Assembly: GCA_028227395.1 (NCBI GenBank)
Contig: JAOIZZ010000007.1
Location: 1 to 64,000 of the forward strand
Reading direction: 5' to 3'
DNA from: Woeseiaceae bacterium
Lineage (GTDB): Bacteria > Pseudomonadota > Gammaproteobacteria > Steroidobacterales > Woeseiaceae
Length of the DNA: 64,000 bases
Shown: positions 40,022-50,580 of the stretch, one piece after another
How the letters are laid out: each line of letters starts with the position of its first letter
Numbering within the stretch: position 1 is the stretch's first letter
Notes under the pieces: generated by a model
Told to the model about the DNA's origin: nothing
The model's input: only the letters and a program-made list of their open reading frames with translations
Database searches by the model: none
Made by a program: the position numbers and the translations under genes

Positions 40022-40711
40022 ATGACAAAGAAAAAAATTTCACAAAAAAATCAATTAAATGAAAAAGAAGTTGAAATATATTTAGAGGAACATCCAGATT
40101 TTTTTATCAATAAAAACCAACTATTAAGCTCACTTCATCTTCCGCATAGCAAGAAAGGAAGTATTTCACTGGTTGAAAAACAAATGACTTTGTTAAGAGA
40201 GGAAAATAGGCAGCAAAGGGACGCTTTAAACGAATTTATAATTACAGCCACAGAAAATGATGCACTTACAAGTAAAATTCAATCCTTAACCATTCAATTA
40301 ATTTCTACAGAAGACTTAAAAACAACCCTTCAAATCTGTCACGATACTTTAATAAATGATTTTAAAATCGATACTTGTAAATTTATTTTATTCACAGAGA
40401 TGAATGTCAAGAAATGCAACTATGTGGATTGTCTCAAGAAAAATGATAGCTCATTAAAATCATTCCAATCTTTTTTAAAAAGTAAATCACCACGCTGCAA
40501 TAAGTTAACTGTTGATCAATATAAATTCTTATTTACGACATCAATAAACATTGCCTCGAGTGCTCTGATCCCTCTTAATACAGAAAAAAAATATGGTTTT
40601 CTTGCCCTTGGAAGTCTTAATGCTGATCACTTCAATCCCAGTATGAGTACGGATTATCTGTCTTTAATAGGGACCTTGATTTCAAAAAAAATCGAACGAG
40701 ATACTATTTAA
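40022..40711 (+). CDS. DUF484 family protein
   Basis: VEIYLEEHPDFFINKNQLLSSLHLPHSKKGSISLVEKQMTLLREENRQQ; immediately upstream of xerC as is common. Confidence 0.88.
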   Translation: MTKKKISQKNQLNEKEVEIYLEEHPDFFINKNQLLSSLHLPHSKKGSISLVEKQMTLLREENRQQRDALNEFIITATENDALTSKIQSLTIQLISTEDLKTTLQICHDTLINDFKIDTCKFILFTEMNVKKCNYVDCLKKNDSSLKSFQSFLKSKSPRCNKLTVDQYKFLFTTSINIASSALIPLNTEKKYGFLALGSLNADHFNPSMSTDYLSLIGTLISKKIERDTI

Positions 40712-40723
40712 TAAGAAATAGAA

Positions 40724-41641
40724 ATGAAAGATAAAAATAATAAACAACAACGCTGGATAGAAAAATTTATTGAGCACATAAAATATGAAAAAATATTATC
40801 GCCACATACGTGCAAGAACTATTCACGTGATTTGAATATCTTTTTAGTTTATTGCTTGAACAACAAACTTCAATCTTGGCATATTATTGATGCAGAGCAT
40901 ATTAGAGCTTTTAGTGCCTCGCAATATAGAAAAGGTTTAAATCCCAAATCAATTCAACGTAATTTATCTTCAATAAGATCCTTCTTTCGTTATCTAATAC
41001 GTGAAAATGAAATAAAAAATAATCCAGCACAATCCATCCGATCACCAAAAATAGGAAAAAGATTACCTGAGAATCTTGATGCAGATAGCATGTCAAAACT
41101 TCTAGACATTAAAGATACGGGTTTTATTGCCGATAGAGATAAAGCAATTTTAGAGCTATTGTATTCCTCAGGACTAAGATTAGCGGAGCTTATAAATCTT
41201 AATATCACTGATATTGATTTAGCGGATGCCACAGTTAATGTTCTTGGTAAAGGTAATAAAGAGCGAATTATTCCAATAGGACGTTATGCGTTAGCTTCAT
41301 TGCAAAAATGGCTCAATACAAAAAAGAACATTAAAACAATTGATTATGATGCATTATTTATCAGCAAAAGAGGTAGCCGCATAAGTCCAAGATCAGTTCA
41401 ATCAAGGCTTAATTATTGGGCCAAGAGGCAGGGTATAACCACAAAAGTATACCCTCATCTCTTAAGGCACTCATTCGCAAGTCACCTTCTTGAATCCAGT
41501 CATGATTTAAGAGGTGTGCAAGAATTATTAGGTCATGCCAATATAAGTACTACTCAAATATATACGCACCTTGATTTTCAGCATCTTGCCCAAATATATG
41601 ATGAAACTCATCCGCGAGCTCGTATAAAGCGGAATAAATAA
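40724..41641 (+). CDS. xerC: Tyrosine recombinase XerC
   Basis: ELLYSSGLRLAELINL, HLLRHSFASHLLESSHDLRGVQELLGHANISTTQIYTHLD (R..H-x-x-R..H..Y catalytic set). Confidence 0.93.
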   Translation: MKDKNNKQQRWIEKFIEHIKYEKILSPHTCKNYSRDLNIFLVYCLNNKLQSWHIIDAEHIRAFSASQYRKGLNPKSIQRNLSSIRSFFRYLIRENEIKNNPAQSIRSPKIGKRLPENLDADSMSKLLDIKDTGFIADRDKAILELLYSSGLRLAELINLNITDIDLADATVNVLGKGNKERIIPIGRYALASLQKWLNTKKNIKTIDYDALFISKRGSRISPRSVQSRLNYWAKRQGITTKVYPHLLRHSFASHLLESSHDLRGVQELLGHANISTTQIYTHLDFQHLAQIYDETHPRARIKRNK

Positions 41642-41696
41642 ATCTGTAATAATTAACTGGCTCTAAACCAATAAATTACTAACACAGGGGATAAAA

Positions 41697-42236
41697 ATGG
41701 ATCAATTCCGAGGCACAACTATCGTTTCAGTCCGTCGTAATGGAAAAGTTGCCATAGCGGGTGATGGTCAAGTCAGTTTAGGAAATACCATAATGAAAGG
41801 TAATGCCAAAAAAGTCAGAACTCTCGCTTCAGGTAAAGTTATTGCTGGTTTTGCAGGTGGGACAGCCGATGCTTTTACATTGTTTGAATTATTTGAAAGC
41901 AAGATTGAGCAATACGGTAATTTAACTAGAGCCGCAATTGAGCTCGCAAAAGAATGGCGCACTGATCGTCGCTTAAGACGCTTAGAAGCACTTCTATGCG
42001 TTGCTGATAAGGAATCTTCTTTTATAATTTCAGGTAATGGTGATGTAATTGAACCTGAAAATAATATTATGGCTATCGGTTCTGGCGGAGCATTTGCTCA
42101 AGCTTCGGCACTAGCTTTGATAAACCATACCAAATTAGACGCAGCCACAATAGTTGAAGAATCTTTAAAAATAGCCGGCGAGATATGTGTTTATACAAAT
42201 CACAGCATTACTATTGAAGAATTAGCTTGCAAATAA
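41697..42236 (+). CDS. hslV: ATP-dependent protease subunit HslV
   Basis: [36 protein letters not shown]; adjacent hslU. Confidence 0.96.
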   Translation: MDQFRGTTIVSVRRNGKVAIAGDGQVSLGNTIMKGNAKKVRTLASGKVIAGFAGGTADAFTLFELFESKIEQYGNLTRAAIELAKEWRTDRRLRRLEALLCVADKESSFIISGNGDVIEPENNIMAIGSGGAFAQASALALINHTKLDAATIVEESLKIAGEICVYTNHSITIEELACK

Positions 42237-42255
42237 CCCATACGGAAAAATAATT

Positions 42256-43590
42256 ATGTCGCAAATGACACCAAGAGAAATTGTTCAAGAACTTGATAAC
42301 CATATCATTGGTCAAGATGAAGCAAAGAGAGCGGTAGCGATTGCTTTAAGAAATCGCTGGAGAAGAATGAAAGTTGATGAGCCATTAAGAAGTGAGATCA
42401 CTCCTAAAAATATTCTCATGATCGGGCCTACGGGTATTGGTAAAACAGAAATTTCAAGACGACTTGCGAAATTAGCTAAAGCGCCTTTCATCAAAGTTGA
42501 AGCCACAAAATTCACCGAGGTAGGTTATGTTGGCCGTGAAGTGGATAGTATTATTCGTGACCTTGTAGATATTGCCGTGAAAATTACACGTGAAACAGAA
42601 ATGGAGAAAGTTCGGCATCGTGCTGAAGACTCTGCAGAAGAAAGAGTGCTTGATGCTTTACTGCCCCCCTCACCAAGTAACAGTGAAACTCATACCAATA
42701 CTAAAGAAAATATGCCAGGTACAAGGCAAAAATTTCGCAAGATGCTCAGAGAAGGAAAATTAGATGACAAAGAAATTGAACTAGAAATTCAAGCTGCTCC
42801 TGTGGGCATAGAGATTATGGCCCCACCAGGAATGGAAGAAATGACTAATCAATTACAAGGAATGTTTCAAAACCTTTCTAACAACAAAACAAAAACTCGA
42901 AAACTAAAAGTTCAAGATGCAATGAAAATCTTGATTAACGAAGAAGCCGCTAAAATGCTTGATGAAGAAAAATTAAAAGCTCAAGCTATCGATTCAGTTG
43001 AACAACAAGGCATAGTTTTTTTAGATGAAATAGATAAAATCGCTAGGCGTTCAGAGGGAATGGGAGCCGATGTCTCAAGAGAAGGTGTGCAAAGAGATCT
43101 TCTGCCCCTTATTGAGGGCTCCACAATTAATACCAAATATGGAATGGTAAAAACAGACCATATTTTATTCATCGCCTCTGGCGCATTTCATGTTTCAAAA
43201 CCATCTGATTTAATCCCTGAGCTACAGGGCCGTTTCCCAATTAGAGTAGAATTAAAATCACTCAAGACGGAAGATTTTGTTCGCATTTTGACGGAACCAG
43301 ATGCATCTCTGACAACTCAGTATATGGCATTAATAAAAACCGAAGGCGTACATTTAAAATTTACCAGTGGTGGAGTTAAACGTCTGGCTGAAGTTGCTTT
43401 TCATGTGAATGAAAATACTGAAAATATTGGTGCCAGAAGATTGCACACTGTTTTGGAAAGATTATTAGAAACAGTCTCATTTGAAGCTTCAGAAATAGAA
43501 GGCAGCAATATTAAGATAGATGAAGATTATGTTAACAAGCATCTTGCTGAATTATCAAAAGATGAGGATTTAAGCCGCTATATTTTATAA
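42256..43590 (+). CDS. hslU: ATP-dependent protease ATPase subunit HslU
   Basis: [61 protein letters not shown]-terminus. Confidence 0.97.
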   Translation: MSQMTPREIVQELDNHIIGQDEAKRAVAIALRNRWRRMKVDEPLRSEITPKNILMIGPTGIGKTEISRRLAKLAKAPFIKVEATKFTEVGYVGREVDSIIRDLVDIAVKITRETEMEKVRHRAEDSAEERVLDALLPPSPSNSETHTNTKENMPGTRQKFRKMLREGKLDDKEIELEIQAAPVGIEIMAPPGMEEMTNQLQGMFQNLSNNKTKTRKLKVQDAMKILINEEAAKMLDEEKLKAQAIDSVEQQGIVFLDEIDKIARRSEGMGADVSREGVQRDLLPLIEGSTINTKYGMVKTDHILFIASGAFHVSKPSDLIPELQGRFPIRVELKSLKTEDFVRILTEPDASLTTQYMALIKTEGVHLKFTSGGVKRLAEVAFHVNENTENIGARRLHTVLERLLETVSFEASEIEGSNIKIDEDYVNKHLAELSKDEDLSRYIL

Positions 43591-43615
43591 TAAAATTCTA
43601 GCCTAAATATATCCA

Positions 43616-43984
43616 ATGATAACCTCGCCAATCGAAATTAAATTACGCAATAAATCAAGATTGCTCTCAATTGAATTTAAAGATAATGAGGTTTTTGAGC
43701 TATCTTTCGAGTTTCTTCGAGTTCATTCACCCTCTGCTGAAGTCAAGGGACATAGCCCTAATCAAGCAGTGCTACAGCTAAATAAACATGATGTAATGAT
43801 TAAAGATATAGAACCCATAGGCCATTATGCGATAAGATTAATTTTTGATGATGGGCATGATAGTGGTCTCTATACATGGAAATATCTTTATGAATTAGGC
43901 CGAGATCATGGGGTACTATGGCAAGCTTATCTCGACCAACTTCTGGCCTCTGGATATAATCGCCCTAAAGTAACAGATGATTAA
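43616..43984 (+). CDS. DUF971 (gamma-butyrobetaine hydroxylase N-terminal-like) protein
   Basis: IEFKDNEVFELSFEFLRVHSPSAEVKGH...IRLIFDDGHDSGLYTWKYLYELG; common downstream of hslU. Confidence 0.88.
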   Translation: MITSPIEIKLRNKSRLLSIEFKDNEVFELSFEFLRVHSPSAEVKGHSPNQAVLQLNKHDVMIKDIEPIGHYAIRLIFDDGHDSGLYTWKYLYELGRDHGVLWQAYLDQLLASGYNRPKVTDD

Positions 43985-43987
43985 TTA

Positions 43988-44731
43988 ATGGATAAAAAAA
44001 CAACTCACTTTGGTTACAAAACTATTGCCAGAGAAGAGAAAGCGGCGCATGTAAAAGATGTCTTTGACTCTGTGTCAAGTCGATACGATGTTATGAACGA
44101 CTTAATGTCGGCTGGCTTACATAGGTTATGGAAGAAATATACTATTGAAAAAGCAGCAGTAAAACGTGGCCAAATAATTTTAGATCTAGCTGGAGGTACT
44201 GGTGATCTTGCAAAAGCTTTTTCTAAACAAGTCGGTGAAGATGGTCATGTGGTATTGGCTGATATTAATTTATCAATGCTAAAAGAGGGGCGCGCTCGAT
44301 TAATTGATGCTGGTGTATCAAAAAATCTATCGATAGTTCAATTGAATGCTGAAAACCTTCCATTTCCAAAAAATAGTTTTGATCTAATCACAATAGCTTT
44401 TGGTCTTCGAAATGTAACTGAAAAACAACTAGCTTTAGAATCAATTTACAAAGCCTTAAAACCTGGTGGCAAGCTATTAATTTTAGAATTCTCAAAACCC
44501 ATAAGTATAATGCAACCTCTATACGATCTTTACTCATTCAAAATCTTACCTTTTCTTGGTGAATTAGTAACTAATGATGCTGAAAGTTATCGTTATTTAG
44601 CAGAATCAATTCGCATGCATCCTGATCAAGATACCTTGATTGGAATGATGAAAAATTCTGGATTAGAGCGTTGCCGTTACCAGAATTTAACTGGTGGAAT
44701 TGTAGCGCTTCACGAAGGTTATAAATTCTAG
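43988..44731 (+). CDS. ubiE: Demethylmenaquinone/2-methoxy-6-polyprenyl-1,4-benzoquinol methylase
   Basis: [69 protein letters not shown]. Confidence 0.97.
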   Translation: MDKKTTHFGYKTIAREEKAAHVKDVFDSVSSRYDVMNDLMSAGLHRLWKKYTIEKAAVKRGQIILDLAGGTGDLAKAFSKQVGEDGHVVLADINLSMLKEGRARLIDAGVSKNLSIVQLNAENLPFPKNSFDLITIAFGLRNVTEKQLALESIYKALKPGGKLLILEFSKPISIMQPLYDLYSFKILPFLGELVTNDAESYRYLAESIRMHPDQDTLIGMMKNSGLERCRYQNLTGGIVALHEGYKF

Positions 44732-45333
44732 TGAATATTCTTGATAAAACATTACAACCATTTATAAATATGGTTAATAGGCAGATTGCAGAAAAAACTC
44801 CGGCCCTTGACCTTAGTAAAGAACTTGAAGGTAAAGTAATTTCAATGAAAATAAGAGACACTGAGCATCATCTAGATTTCATTATGATTGAAAATAAACT
44901 TCAAGCGGTTAATGATTCAGATGATCATGATGTGCAGATAACCGGCTCGTTACTGACTTTTACAAGCTTAATCAAAAATAGTCCAGAAGAGGCTGTCAGA
45001 GATGGCTTATTAAATTTTCAAGGTGATATCGGGATAGGACAAAAGTTTCAAGAACTAATGCGATATGCAAAGCCTGACTTTGAAGAAGAATTATCACGAG
45101 TATTTGGAGACATGGCAGCACAAAATATTGGAAAGGTAAATTCTAAAGTATCTCATTGGGTAAAAGATTCAAAAAATATCTTAGAACAAAATATCTCTGA
45201 ATATCTTCAAGAAGAGCAAAAAATACTGCCGAGTCAATACGAGTTTAATAAATTTCAAGTAGCCGTAAATAAGTTACGTGATGACGTTGATCGTATTGAA
45301 ATTAAATTCAAAAAAATAAATCATCTTGATTAA
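44731..45333 (+). CDS. ubiJ: Ubiquinone biosynthesis accessory factor UbiJ (SCP2 domain)
   Basis: DVQITGSLLTFTSLIKNSPEEAVRDGLLNFQGDIGIGQKFQELM; between ubiE and ubiB. Confidence 0.9.
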   Translation: MNILDKTLQPFINMVNRQIAEKTPALDLSKELEGKVISMKIRDTEHHLDFIMIENKLQAVNDSDDHDVQITGSLLTFTSLIKNSPEEAVRDGLLNFQGDIGIGQKFQELMRYAKPDFEEELSRVFGDMAAQNIGKVNSKVSHWVKDSKNILEQNISEYLQEEQKILPSQYEFNKFQVAVNKLRDDVDRIEIKFKKINHLD

Positions 45334-45340
45334 ATAAAGT

Positions 45341-46960
45341 ATGTCTTCATTTAAAAATTTAAAAAGATTAATAAAAATCCAGCATGTTCTTGTCAGTTAT
45401 GGTCTTGATGAATTGATTGATAAAACCGGATATTTAAAGCCTTTAAAGTATCTATTTTTGTTATGGCCAAAAAGAGTTAATAAGAAACTCCCACTGGGAC
45501 AAAGAATACGAAAGGCGCTTGAAGAATTGGGACCAATTTTTATTAAATTTGGCCAAGCCATCTCCACTCGACGTGACCTGCTCCCTCTAGAAGTAGCAGA
45601 TGAACTTGCAAAACTTCAAGACCAAGTGCCTCCATTCCCAAAAGAACAGGCTTTAGAGATGCTGGTCAAAGAATATGATCAACCACTCGATGAATTATTT
45701 TCAAGAATTGATAATGAACCATTAGCAGCAGCATCTATTGCACAAGTTCATAGTGCGGCACTCATGGATGGTCAAGAAGTAATCATAAAAATTTTACGCC
45801 CAAATATTAAAAATCTTATCGAAAGTGATGTTGCCGTTCTTCATATATTGGCTCGTTTAGCACAAAAATACTGGCATGAAAGCGAACAAATTAAACCCAT
45901 AGAAATAGTAAATGAATATGAAAAAACAATAATCAATGAATTAGATCTTAAACGCGAAGCAGCCAATACCACGAAATTAAAAAGGAATTTTTCTGGCTCT
46001 GAACTACTTTATGTTCCTGAGATATACTGGGATTTCTGCCGAACAAATATTTTAGTACAGGAGCGTATTTTTGGTACCTCAATACGTGATATTGATACCC
46101 TGAAGTCGAACAACACGAATTTTAAAGTCCTCGCTGAAAATGGAGTAGAGATATTTTTTACACAAGTATTTCGACATAATTTTTTTCATGCGGATATGCA
46201 CCCGGGAAATATTTTTGTTCTACTTGATGATCCAGAGAATCCAAAATATGCCGCTGTTGATTTCGGAATAATCGGTACGCTTACTGAAAATGATCAATAC
46301 TATTTAGCTGAAAACTTTTTAGCTTTTTTTGAAGAAGATTATAGAAAAATTGCTCAATTACATATTGATTCAGGGTGGGTACCTCCCGATACGAGAGTTG
46401 ATGAATTAGAAATTGCTGTACGTACCGTCTGTGAGCCAATTTTCAATAAACCATTATCTGAAATCTCTTTTGCTAAAGTATTAATAAGTCTATTCAACAC
46501 AGCTAGACAATTTAATATGGAAATACAACCTCAACTCATTTTATTACAAAAGACTTTATTCAATATCGAGGGTCTTGGTCGACAGTTATACCCTGAATTG
46601 GATCTCTGGAAAACCGCCTATCCAGTCCTAAAAGAATGGATGGGAGAGCAAATGGGTCCTCGAGCAATTCTTAAAGATTTTCGAAACAATCTTCCTTTAA
46701 TGAGACAAACAGCTCGTAACTTTCCTAAAATTCTAAAACATCTCTCACAGCAAGCGGCGAGTAAAAATGACAACGATATTCTGTTAATTCGAATACAACA
46801 ACAAATATCCCAACAACAACAAAAACAGTTTTACATCGGTGTTGGAGTAACAGCCATTTCATCGAGCGTTCTAATTTATTATCTGGCATCACTACCTTGG
46901 ATTGCTTATTCACTGCTTTTAATTGGAGTAATTTGTTTATATAAAGGCAAACCAACCTAA
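45341..46960 (+). CDS. ubiB: Ubiquinone biosynthesis kinase-like protein UbiB
   Basis: LGPIFIKFGQAISTRRDLLP (KxGQ), PLAAASIAQVHSA, FFHADMHPGNIFV, AVDFGIIGTL. Confidence 0.96.
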   Translation: MSSFKNLKRLIKIQHVLVSYGLDELIDKTGYLKPLKYLFLLWPKRVNKKLPLGQRIRKALEELGPIFIKFGQAISTRRDLLPLEVADELAKLQDQVPPFPKEQALEMLVKEYDQPLDELFSRIDNEPLAAASIAQVHSAALMDGQEVIIKILRPNIKNLIESDVAVLHILARLAQKYWHESEQIKPIEIVNEYEKTIINELDLKREAANTTKLKRNFSGSELLYVPEIYWDFCRTNILVQERIFGTSIRDIDTLKSNNTNFKVLAENGVEIFFTQVFRHNFFHADMHPGNIFVLLDDPENPKYAAVDFGIIGTLTENDQYYLAENFLAFFEEDYRKIAQLHIDSGWVPPDTRVDELEIAVRTVCEPIFNKPLSEISFAKVLISLFNTARQFNMEIQPQLILLQKTLFNIEGLGRQLYPELDLWKTAYPVLKEWMGEQMGPRAILKDFRNNLPLMRQTARNFPKILKHLSQQAASKNDNDILLIRIQQQISQQQQKQFYIGVGVTAISSSVLIYYLASLPWIAYSLLLIGVICLYKGKPT

Positions 46961-47641
46961 GTGCGTACCATAAAAAGTTATGTCAAACGCAAAGGAAGAA
47001 TCACTGAAGGTCAAAACCAAGCGATTAATACACTATGGACAAAATATGGAATTGACTATTCAAAAGAATTCTTAAATTTTCCTTTTATTTTTAATAACAA
47101 CCATCCAGTACATTTAGAAATTGGTTTCGGTGATGGAGAATCACTGATTAAGCAAGCAGCCTCTAATCTTGAAAACAATTATTTCGGCATTGAAGTGCAT
47201 GACCCAGGAATTGGTCGTTGCCTAATGAATATTAAAAAACATAATCTAACTAATATAATGATTTCTTCTCATGACGCTATTGAAGTTATGAATGATCAAA
47301 TAAAAGAAAATACACTGGAAAGAATTAATCTCTATTTTCCAGATCCATGGCCAAAAAAACGTCACCATAAACGCCGAATCGTGCAGCCCATGTTTCTGGA
47401 TATGATCGCAAGTCGCCTAAAAGAAGGTGGCACACTTAACATTGCAACCGACTGGGCAGCCTATGCAGAGCATATCGACGAAGTTTTTTCCCATTCGGAT
47501 CACTTTATCTGCATCGAGCGTCGCGAACACGACGGTGAACTGCCATTCAAGCGTCCTCAAACAAAATTCGAACGTCGCGGACTAAAGAAAGGTCATCGAA
47601 TATGGGATTGGTGTTTTAAAAAAAACCTAATACTTAAATAA
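46961..47641 (+). CDS. trmB: tRNA (guanine-N7-)-methyltransferase, GTG start
   Basis: LEIGFGDGESL, NLYFPDPWPKKRHHKRRIVQP, NIATDWAAYAEH. Confidence 0.95.
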   Translation: MRTIKSYVKRKGRITEGQNQAINTLWTKYGIDYSKEFLNFPFIFNNNHPVHLEIGFGDGESLIKQAASNLENNYFGIEVHDPGIGRCLMNIKKHNLTNIMISSHDAIEVMNDQIKENTLERINLYFPDPWPKKRHHKRRIVQPMFLDMIASRLKEGGTLNIATDWAAYAEHIDEVFSHSDHFICIERREHDGELPFKRPQTKFERRGLKKGHRIWDWCFKKNLILK

Positions 47642-47719
47642 GCTTACGCTTCGTCTTCCCCAATCGAAGACTCACGACAACCCGGATCATGAAGTTCCTT
47701 TAACTTACCTACCATTATT

Positions 47720-49015
47720 TTAACGTCCTGCATTGGTCCGATTCTCGTTCCATGGCGCCACCTTGATTAGTAGCAACATACCTGGGATCGCAAAAACCAT
47801 ACAGAGTAAAAAGAAATTCGTCCAGCCAGTTTGCTCAACAATCACTCCCGTAACCGAGTTTGCGAAGACTCTTGGAACTGCTGCAATCGCGGTAAATAAA
47901 GCGAGCTGCGTTGCAGCAAATGCCGGATTCGTTGTACGCGCCATAAATGCAATCAAAGCCGCTGTGCCAAGACCAACACCAAGGTATTCGAAAAAGACGG
48001 CTACACCGAGCATCCATGGGTTCGGGCCTACTTCTGACAATATAACGAACCCAAGAATACTAACGATTTGCACGATGCCGAACAGCCAAAGAGCACGATT
48101 GATTGCCAACTTCACCATGATTATTCCGCCCACTATTCCACCGAGAATTACGGCGACGAGGCTCGCCATCTTCGAGATCGAACCTATCTGCGTCCCGGTA
48201 AATCCCAGGTCTATGAAGAAGGGTGTCTGCAGCGCGGTCGCCATATTGTCACCGAGTTTATAGAGAAATAGAAAAGTCAGGACTAGCAACGCAGGGCGTA
48301 ATCCAGCACGTCCAAGGAAGTCTCGAAATGGCTCTATCACTGAATCTCTTAACGTTTTCGGTGGTGTGGGTTCGGCTATCGCTTCGTCAATGACAAGAGT
48401 TGCAATGATTCCAACCAACATGAACAGGGCCACAATTACGAACACCATATGCCAAGGCAGATGGTCCGCCAGAATGAAACCAAGTGCGCCAGGTATTAAC
48501 CCAGATAGACGATAGGCTTGTACATGAATTGAATTTCCCAACCCAAGCTCTACGTCCGGTAATAATTCGCGCCTATAAGCGTCAAGCACAATATCCTGAC
48601 TGGCGCTGAAGAACGCGACAGCAATAGAAAGATAAGCGATGCTCCAAATCGACACATCGGGCTTAAAAACTCCCATCGAGCCCATGGAAAACAATAAAAC
48701 CACTTGCGTGAAGAGCATCCAACCACGGCGATGGCCCAGAAATGGCAAGGTGAAGCGATCAATAATCGGCGACCAAATAAATTTCCATGTAAAGGGAAAC
48801 TGAACGAGTGCAAAGAAACCAATCTCAGCCAGACCGACACCCTCCATTCTTAACCAGCCTGGAACCAATTGAAACAATAGGTACAACGGCAGTCCCGATG
48901 TAAAGCCTGTGAAAACGCAAATTAACATTCGTCGATTCAGAATCGCTTCTTTGAAGCTTTCCGATCGCGAGCGATCATGTATGGCGTTATTTAGCATGAA
49001 CCCAATCATAATCAA
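47720..49015 (-). CDS. MFS transporter, AmpG-like
   Basis: LLICVFTGFTSGLPLYLLFQLVPGWLRMEGVGLAEIGFFALVQFPFTWKFIWSPIIDRF; SQDIVLDAYRRELL. Start uncertain (29 aa before MLICV). Confidence 0.87.
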   Translation of the reverse strand: MIMIGFMLNNAIHDRSRSESFKEAILNRRMLICVFTGFTSGLPLYLLFQLVPGWLRMEGVGLAEIGFFALVQFPFTWKFIWSPIIDRFTLPFLGHRRGWMLFTQVVLLFSMGSMGVFKPDVSIWSIAYLSIAVAFFSASQDIVLDAYRRELLPDVELGLGNSIHVQAYRLSGLIPGALGFILADHLPWHMVFVIVALFMLVGIIATLVIDEAIAEPTPPKTLRDSVIEPFRDFLGRAGLRPALLVLTFLFLYKLGDNMATALQTPFFIDLGFTGTQIGSISKMASLVAVILGGIVGGIIMVKLAINRALWLFGIVQIVSILGFVILSEVGPNPWMLGVAVFFEYLGVGLGTAALIAFMARTTNPAFAATQLALFTAIAAVPRVFANSVTGVIVEQTGWTNFFLLCMVFAIPGMLLLIKVAPWNENRTNAGR

Positions 49016-49769
49016 TCGTTACGGGTGCGTGGTCAGAAAATCGTTCGTCACGGTAAATCACGGAGTTTTTAACTTTATTCTTCAGTCCTGGCGTGACGAC
49101 GTGGTAGTCGAGGCGCCACCCAACATTATTATCCCAAGCGCGACCGCGGTTGGACCACCAGGTATATTGCTCATCATCCTGCGACAACATCCGGAACGCG
49201 TCTGTAAACCCATACTCTCGATATACCTTGTCTAACCAAGCGCGCTCTTCGGGTAGGCACCCTGATTTTTTCTGGTTTTGTTTCCAATTCTTGATATCAC
49301 CTTCTTTATGGACGATATTCCAATCACCGCATAAGATATATTCAGAATGACGCCGCCTCAATTTTATTAAATGCTCCGCAAATGCCTTTAAACATTTCAT
49401 CTTAAAAGCTTGACGAACATCTCCGGAAGAGCCGGAAGGTAAGTAAACTGAAACAATATTAATCGAACCAAGTCTAACTTCAATATATCGCCCCTCATCA
49501 TCGAATTCTTTAAAGCCAATACCAAAGATAACTTTCTTAGGTTTGTGTCGAGTGTATATCGCTACTCCGCTGTAACCTTTTTTTAGAGCATCCTTGTAAT
49601 AACAAAAATAATCAGTCGGTTTAAAGCATTCGTCCACAAGTTGAAATTCTTGTGCCTTTGTTTCTTGAATGCATATGACATCTGCATTTTGTATTTTTAA
49701 CCACTCAAAGAATCCCTTCCTTGCAGCAGCCCTAATACCATTTGCATTTAAACTAATAACACGAAACAA
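48987..49769 (-). CDS. xthA: Exodeoxyribonuclease III family
   Basis: SLNANGIRAAARKGFFEWL, ICIQETKAQ, WRLDYHVVTPGLK, FSDHAPVTIDYD. Confidence 0.93.
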   Translation of the reverse strand: MFRVISLNANGIRAAARKGFFEWLKIQNADVICIQETKAQEFQLVDECFKPTDYFCYYKDALKKGYSGVAIYTRHKPKKVIFGIGFKEFDDEGRYIEVRLGSINIVSVYLPSGSSGDVRQAFKMKCLKAFAEHLIKLRRRHSEYILCGDWNIVHKEGDIKNWKQNQKKSGCLPEERAWLDKVYREYGFTDAFRMLSQDDEQYTWWSNRGRAWDNNVGWRLDYHVVTPGLKNKVKNSVIYRDERFSDHAPVTIDYDWVHAK

Positions 49770-49904
49770 TTTTCATTCCTTTTGGGTGCGTTTTATTATA
49801 AGACTTGGGTTAACTAACAATCCTACTGACTTCGACCTATAATAGGAATTATATTTTGGCTTAATATTATATCGACTTAATAGAAACTATAGTGATCCCA
49901 TAAA

Positions 49905-50552
49905 ATGCAAATGTATAAAAGAAATTTTCTCGAATTGGCTATAAAATTAGGTGTTCTTAAATTCGGAGAATTTACTTTAAAATCTGGTCGAAAAAGTCCT
50001 TATTTTTTTAATGCAGGGCTTTTTAATACGGGTCAAGCAGTCGCAGATTTAAGTCAATACTACGCAAATGCTATAGTCGATTCTGGAATAGAATTTGATA
50101 TGATATTTGGTCCTGCTTATAAAGGCATACCACTAGCTACTCAATCAGCGGCAGCACTTGCCGAGCACCACCAAATAAATAAACCGTTTTCCTATAATAG
50201 AAAAGAACTAAAGAAACATGGTGAAGGTGGAATTATTGTTGGTGCACCTCTAGATGGTCGAGTACTAATCATTGATGATGTAATTACTGCTGGCACAGCT
50301 GTAAGGGAAGCGTTCGATTTGATCGAAAATTCAAATGCAAAGATTGCTGGATTGGTAATTTCAATAGATAGACAAGAAATAGGGGTAAACGAAAAATCAG
50401 CTGTTCAAGAGCTGGAAGACAATCTTAATATACCAGTTGTCAGTATCGCCAAACTTGATGATCTTATCGAACTAATGAAAATAACGAGTGACTTAAAAGT
50501 TCACTTGCCATCAATAATTCAATATCAGCAACAATACGGCATCACAGTTTAA
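49905..50552 (+). CDS. pyrE: Orotate phosphoribosyltransferase
   Basis: [49 protein letters not shown]. Confidence 0.96.
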   Translation: MQMYKRNFLELAIKLGVLKFGEFTLKSGRKSPYFFNAGLFNTGQAVADLSQYYANAIVDSGIEFDMIFGPAYKGIPLATQSAAALAEHHQINKPFSYNRKELKKHGEGGIIVGAPLDGRVLIIDDVITAGTAVREAFDLIENSNAKIAGLVISIDRQEIGVNEKSAVQELEDNLNIPVVSIAKLDDLIELMKITSDLKVHLPSIIQYQQQYGITV

Positions 50553-50580
50553 ATAGGCTAGTATTCCGCTCAAATAAAAC

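Noticed and set aside
40724-41641. Tyrosine recombinase as a sign of an integrated mobile element
   Set aside because: Position after DUF484 and the motif set fit housekeeping XerC; no att repeats, tRNA or phage genes nearby.
41697-41720. HslV with six residues (MDQFRG) before the catalytic Thr as an anomaly
   Set aside because: Short N-terminal extensions of this kind are common in HslV from other proteobacteria.
47733-48263. 176-aa plus-strand ORF opposite the AmpG-like gene
   Set aside because: Antisense open frame in a GC-rich coding region; composition is not protein-like and the minus-strand MFS protein explains the DNA.
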